Below are positions 32,965 to 33,153 of a stretch of DNA of 33,153 bases, one piece after another; the stretch's first letter is position 1; every line of letters begins with the position of its first letter. The position numbers and the translations under genes were made by a program. This stretch comes from Muribaculaceae bacterium. GTDB taxonomy: Bacteria; Bacteroidota; Bacteroidia; Bacteroidales; Muribaculaceae. Under the pieces are notes generated by a model. It searched no databases. It was not told the origin of the DNA and was given only the letters and a program-made list of their open reading frames with translations. The stretch covers positions 1-33,153 of the forward strand of contig JAFZPB010000180.1 of NCBI GenBank assembly GCA_017552595.1. The letters run 5' to 3'.

Positions 32965-33153
32965 ATGCTGAAACGCCTATATACAATCGCCATTGTTGCC
33001 GTTATCGCCGCGCTTTCGTCGTCGGCGCAAATCGTCAACCCCGTCGAATGGACAAAATCGATAAAACTGAGCGACGACAAATCCTCAGGTCAAATCACCT
33101 TCGTGGCAAACATCAAATCAGGTTGGCACCTCTATGGCATGAAAATGCCTCAA
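32965..33153 (+). CDS. DsbD-like protein, start only (3' partial)
   Basis: The ATG at 32965 opens a frame that runs to the window edge (63 codons). It has a signal peptide (MLKRLYTIAIVAVIAALSSS, then AQ) and then VNPVEWTKSIKLSDD and VANIKSGWHLYGMKMPQ, which align with the start of the DsbD N-terminal domain of the gene just upstream. This is most likely the full-length thiol-disulfide interchange protein DsbD, with membrane and thioredoxin domains beyond the window, but those parts are not visible. It lies 12 bases after the previous gene in the same operon. Confidence 0.78.
   Translation, partial: MLKRLYTIAIVAVIAALSSSAQIVNPVEWTKSIKLSDDKSSGQITFVANIKSGWHLYGMKMPQ

Noticed and set aside
1-33153. 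tRNA, rRNA, insertion sequence, integrase or attachment site
   Set aside because: I looked for T-loop GTTCRA signatures, transposase motifs and flanking repeats and found none that hold up by eye.

Overview
The window is chromosomal DNA from a member of the Bacteroidales, possibly a Muribaculaceae- or Barnesiella-like gut bacterium. Three things point there. First, gene starts are preceded again and again by the Bacteroidetes promoter TTTG-N19..22-TAnnTTTG, seven times with both boxes. Second, several proteins are typical of the phylum: a BspA-type leucine-rich repeat protein, DUF4290, archaeal-type ProRS, GT3-type glycogen synthase and DUF4332. Third, ribosome binding sites are mostly weak. 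Nearly all of it reads as host housekeeping DNA of moderate GC, with two visibly AT-richer exceptions: the mcrBC pair (24475-28028) and a small secreted-protein gene (31907-32461). I see no tRNA, rRNA, CRISPR array, transposase or integrase.  Layout: (1) 1-1160 is the 3' part of a surface leucine-rich repeat gene, ending at a clear terminator. (2) 1425-7745, minus strand, is a tight eight-gene run: DUF4290 protein, rimM, an acidic small protein, an OmpA-like protein, proS, a GT2 glycosyltransferase, umuD and umuC. It has one good promoter at its head and ends in a GC-rich, possibly structured element. (3) 7746-8409 has no supported gene and holds TGTCCC/GGGACA repeats and a structured leader. 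(4) 8410-9889 is a DUF6249-like membrane protein, an ECF sigma factor and a small two-TM protein. (5) 9893-15471, minus strand, holds a LolC/E-like permease and then a glycogen phosphorylase/glycogen synthase pair. (6) 15638-19363 holds prfA, an unrecognised protein next to a membrane Ser/Thr kinase, and a secreted DUF3828-like protein. (7) 19378-24386 holds rlmD, a polyprenyl diphosphate synthase with tatD, a DUF4332 helix-hairpin-helix protein, and mltG. (8) 24475-28028 is a McrBC-type restriction module whose McrB has a long N-terminal domain and two apparent EVE/PUA-like domains. (9) 28128-31779 holds an AI-2E-family exporter, divergent to an MFS transporter and a PfkB sugar kinase. (10) 31907-33153 holds the AT-rich secreted protein, a stand-alone DsbD N-terminal domain protein and the start of a second DsbD-like gene, cut by the window edge.  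How the genes work together: most groups are ordinary (translation and ribosome maturation, glycogen turnover, isoprenoid and envelope functions). The most system-like accessory element is the McrBC module, a probable modification-dependent anti-phage system with a tandem EVE reader. Other points of interest are the SOS-type polymerase pair umuDC carried at the end of a rimM-proS operon, the kinase and its small neighbour, and several genes whose promoter -7 box lies only 5-8 bases from the start codon, which suggests near-leaderless mRNAs.
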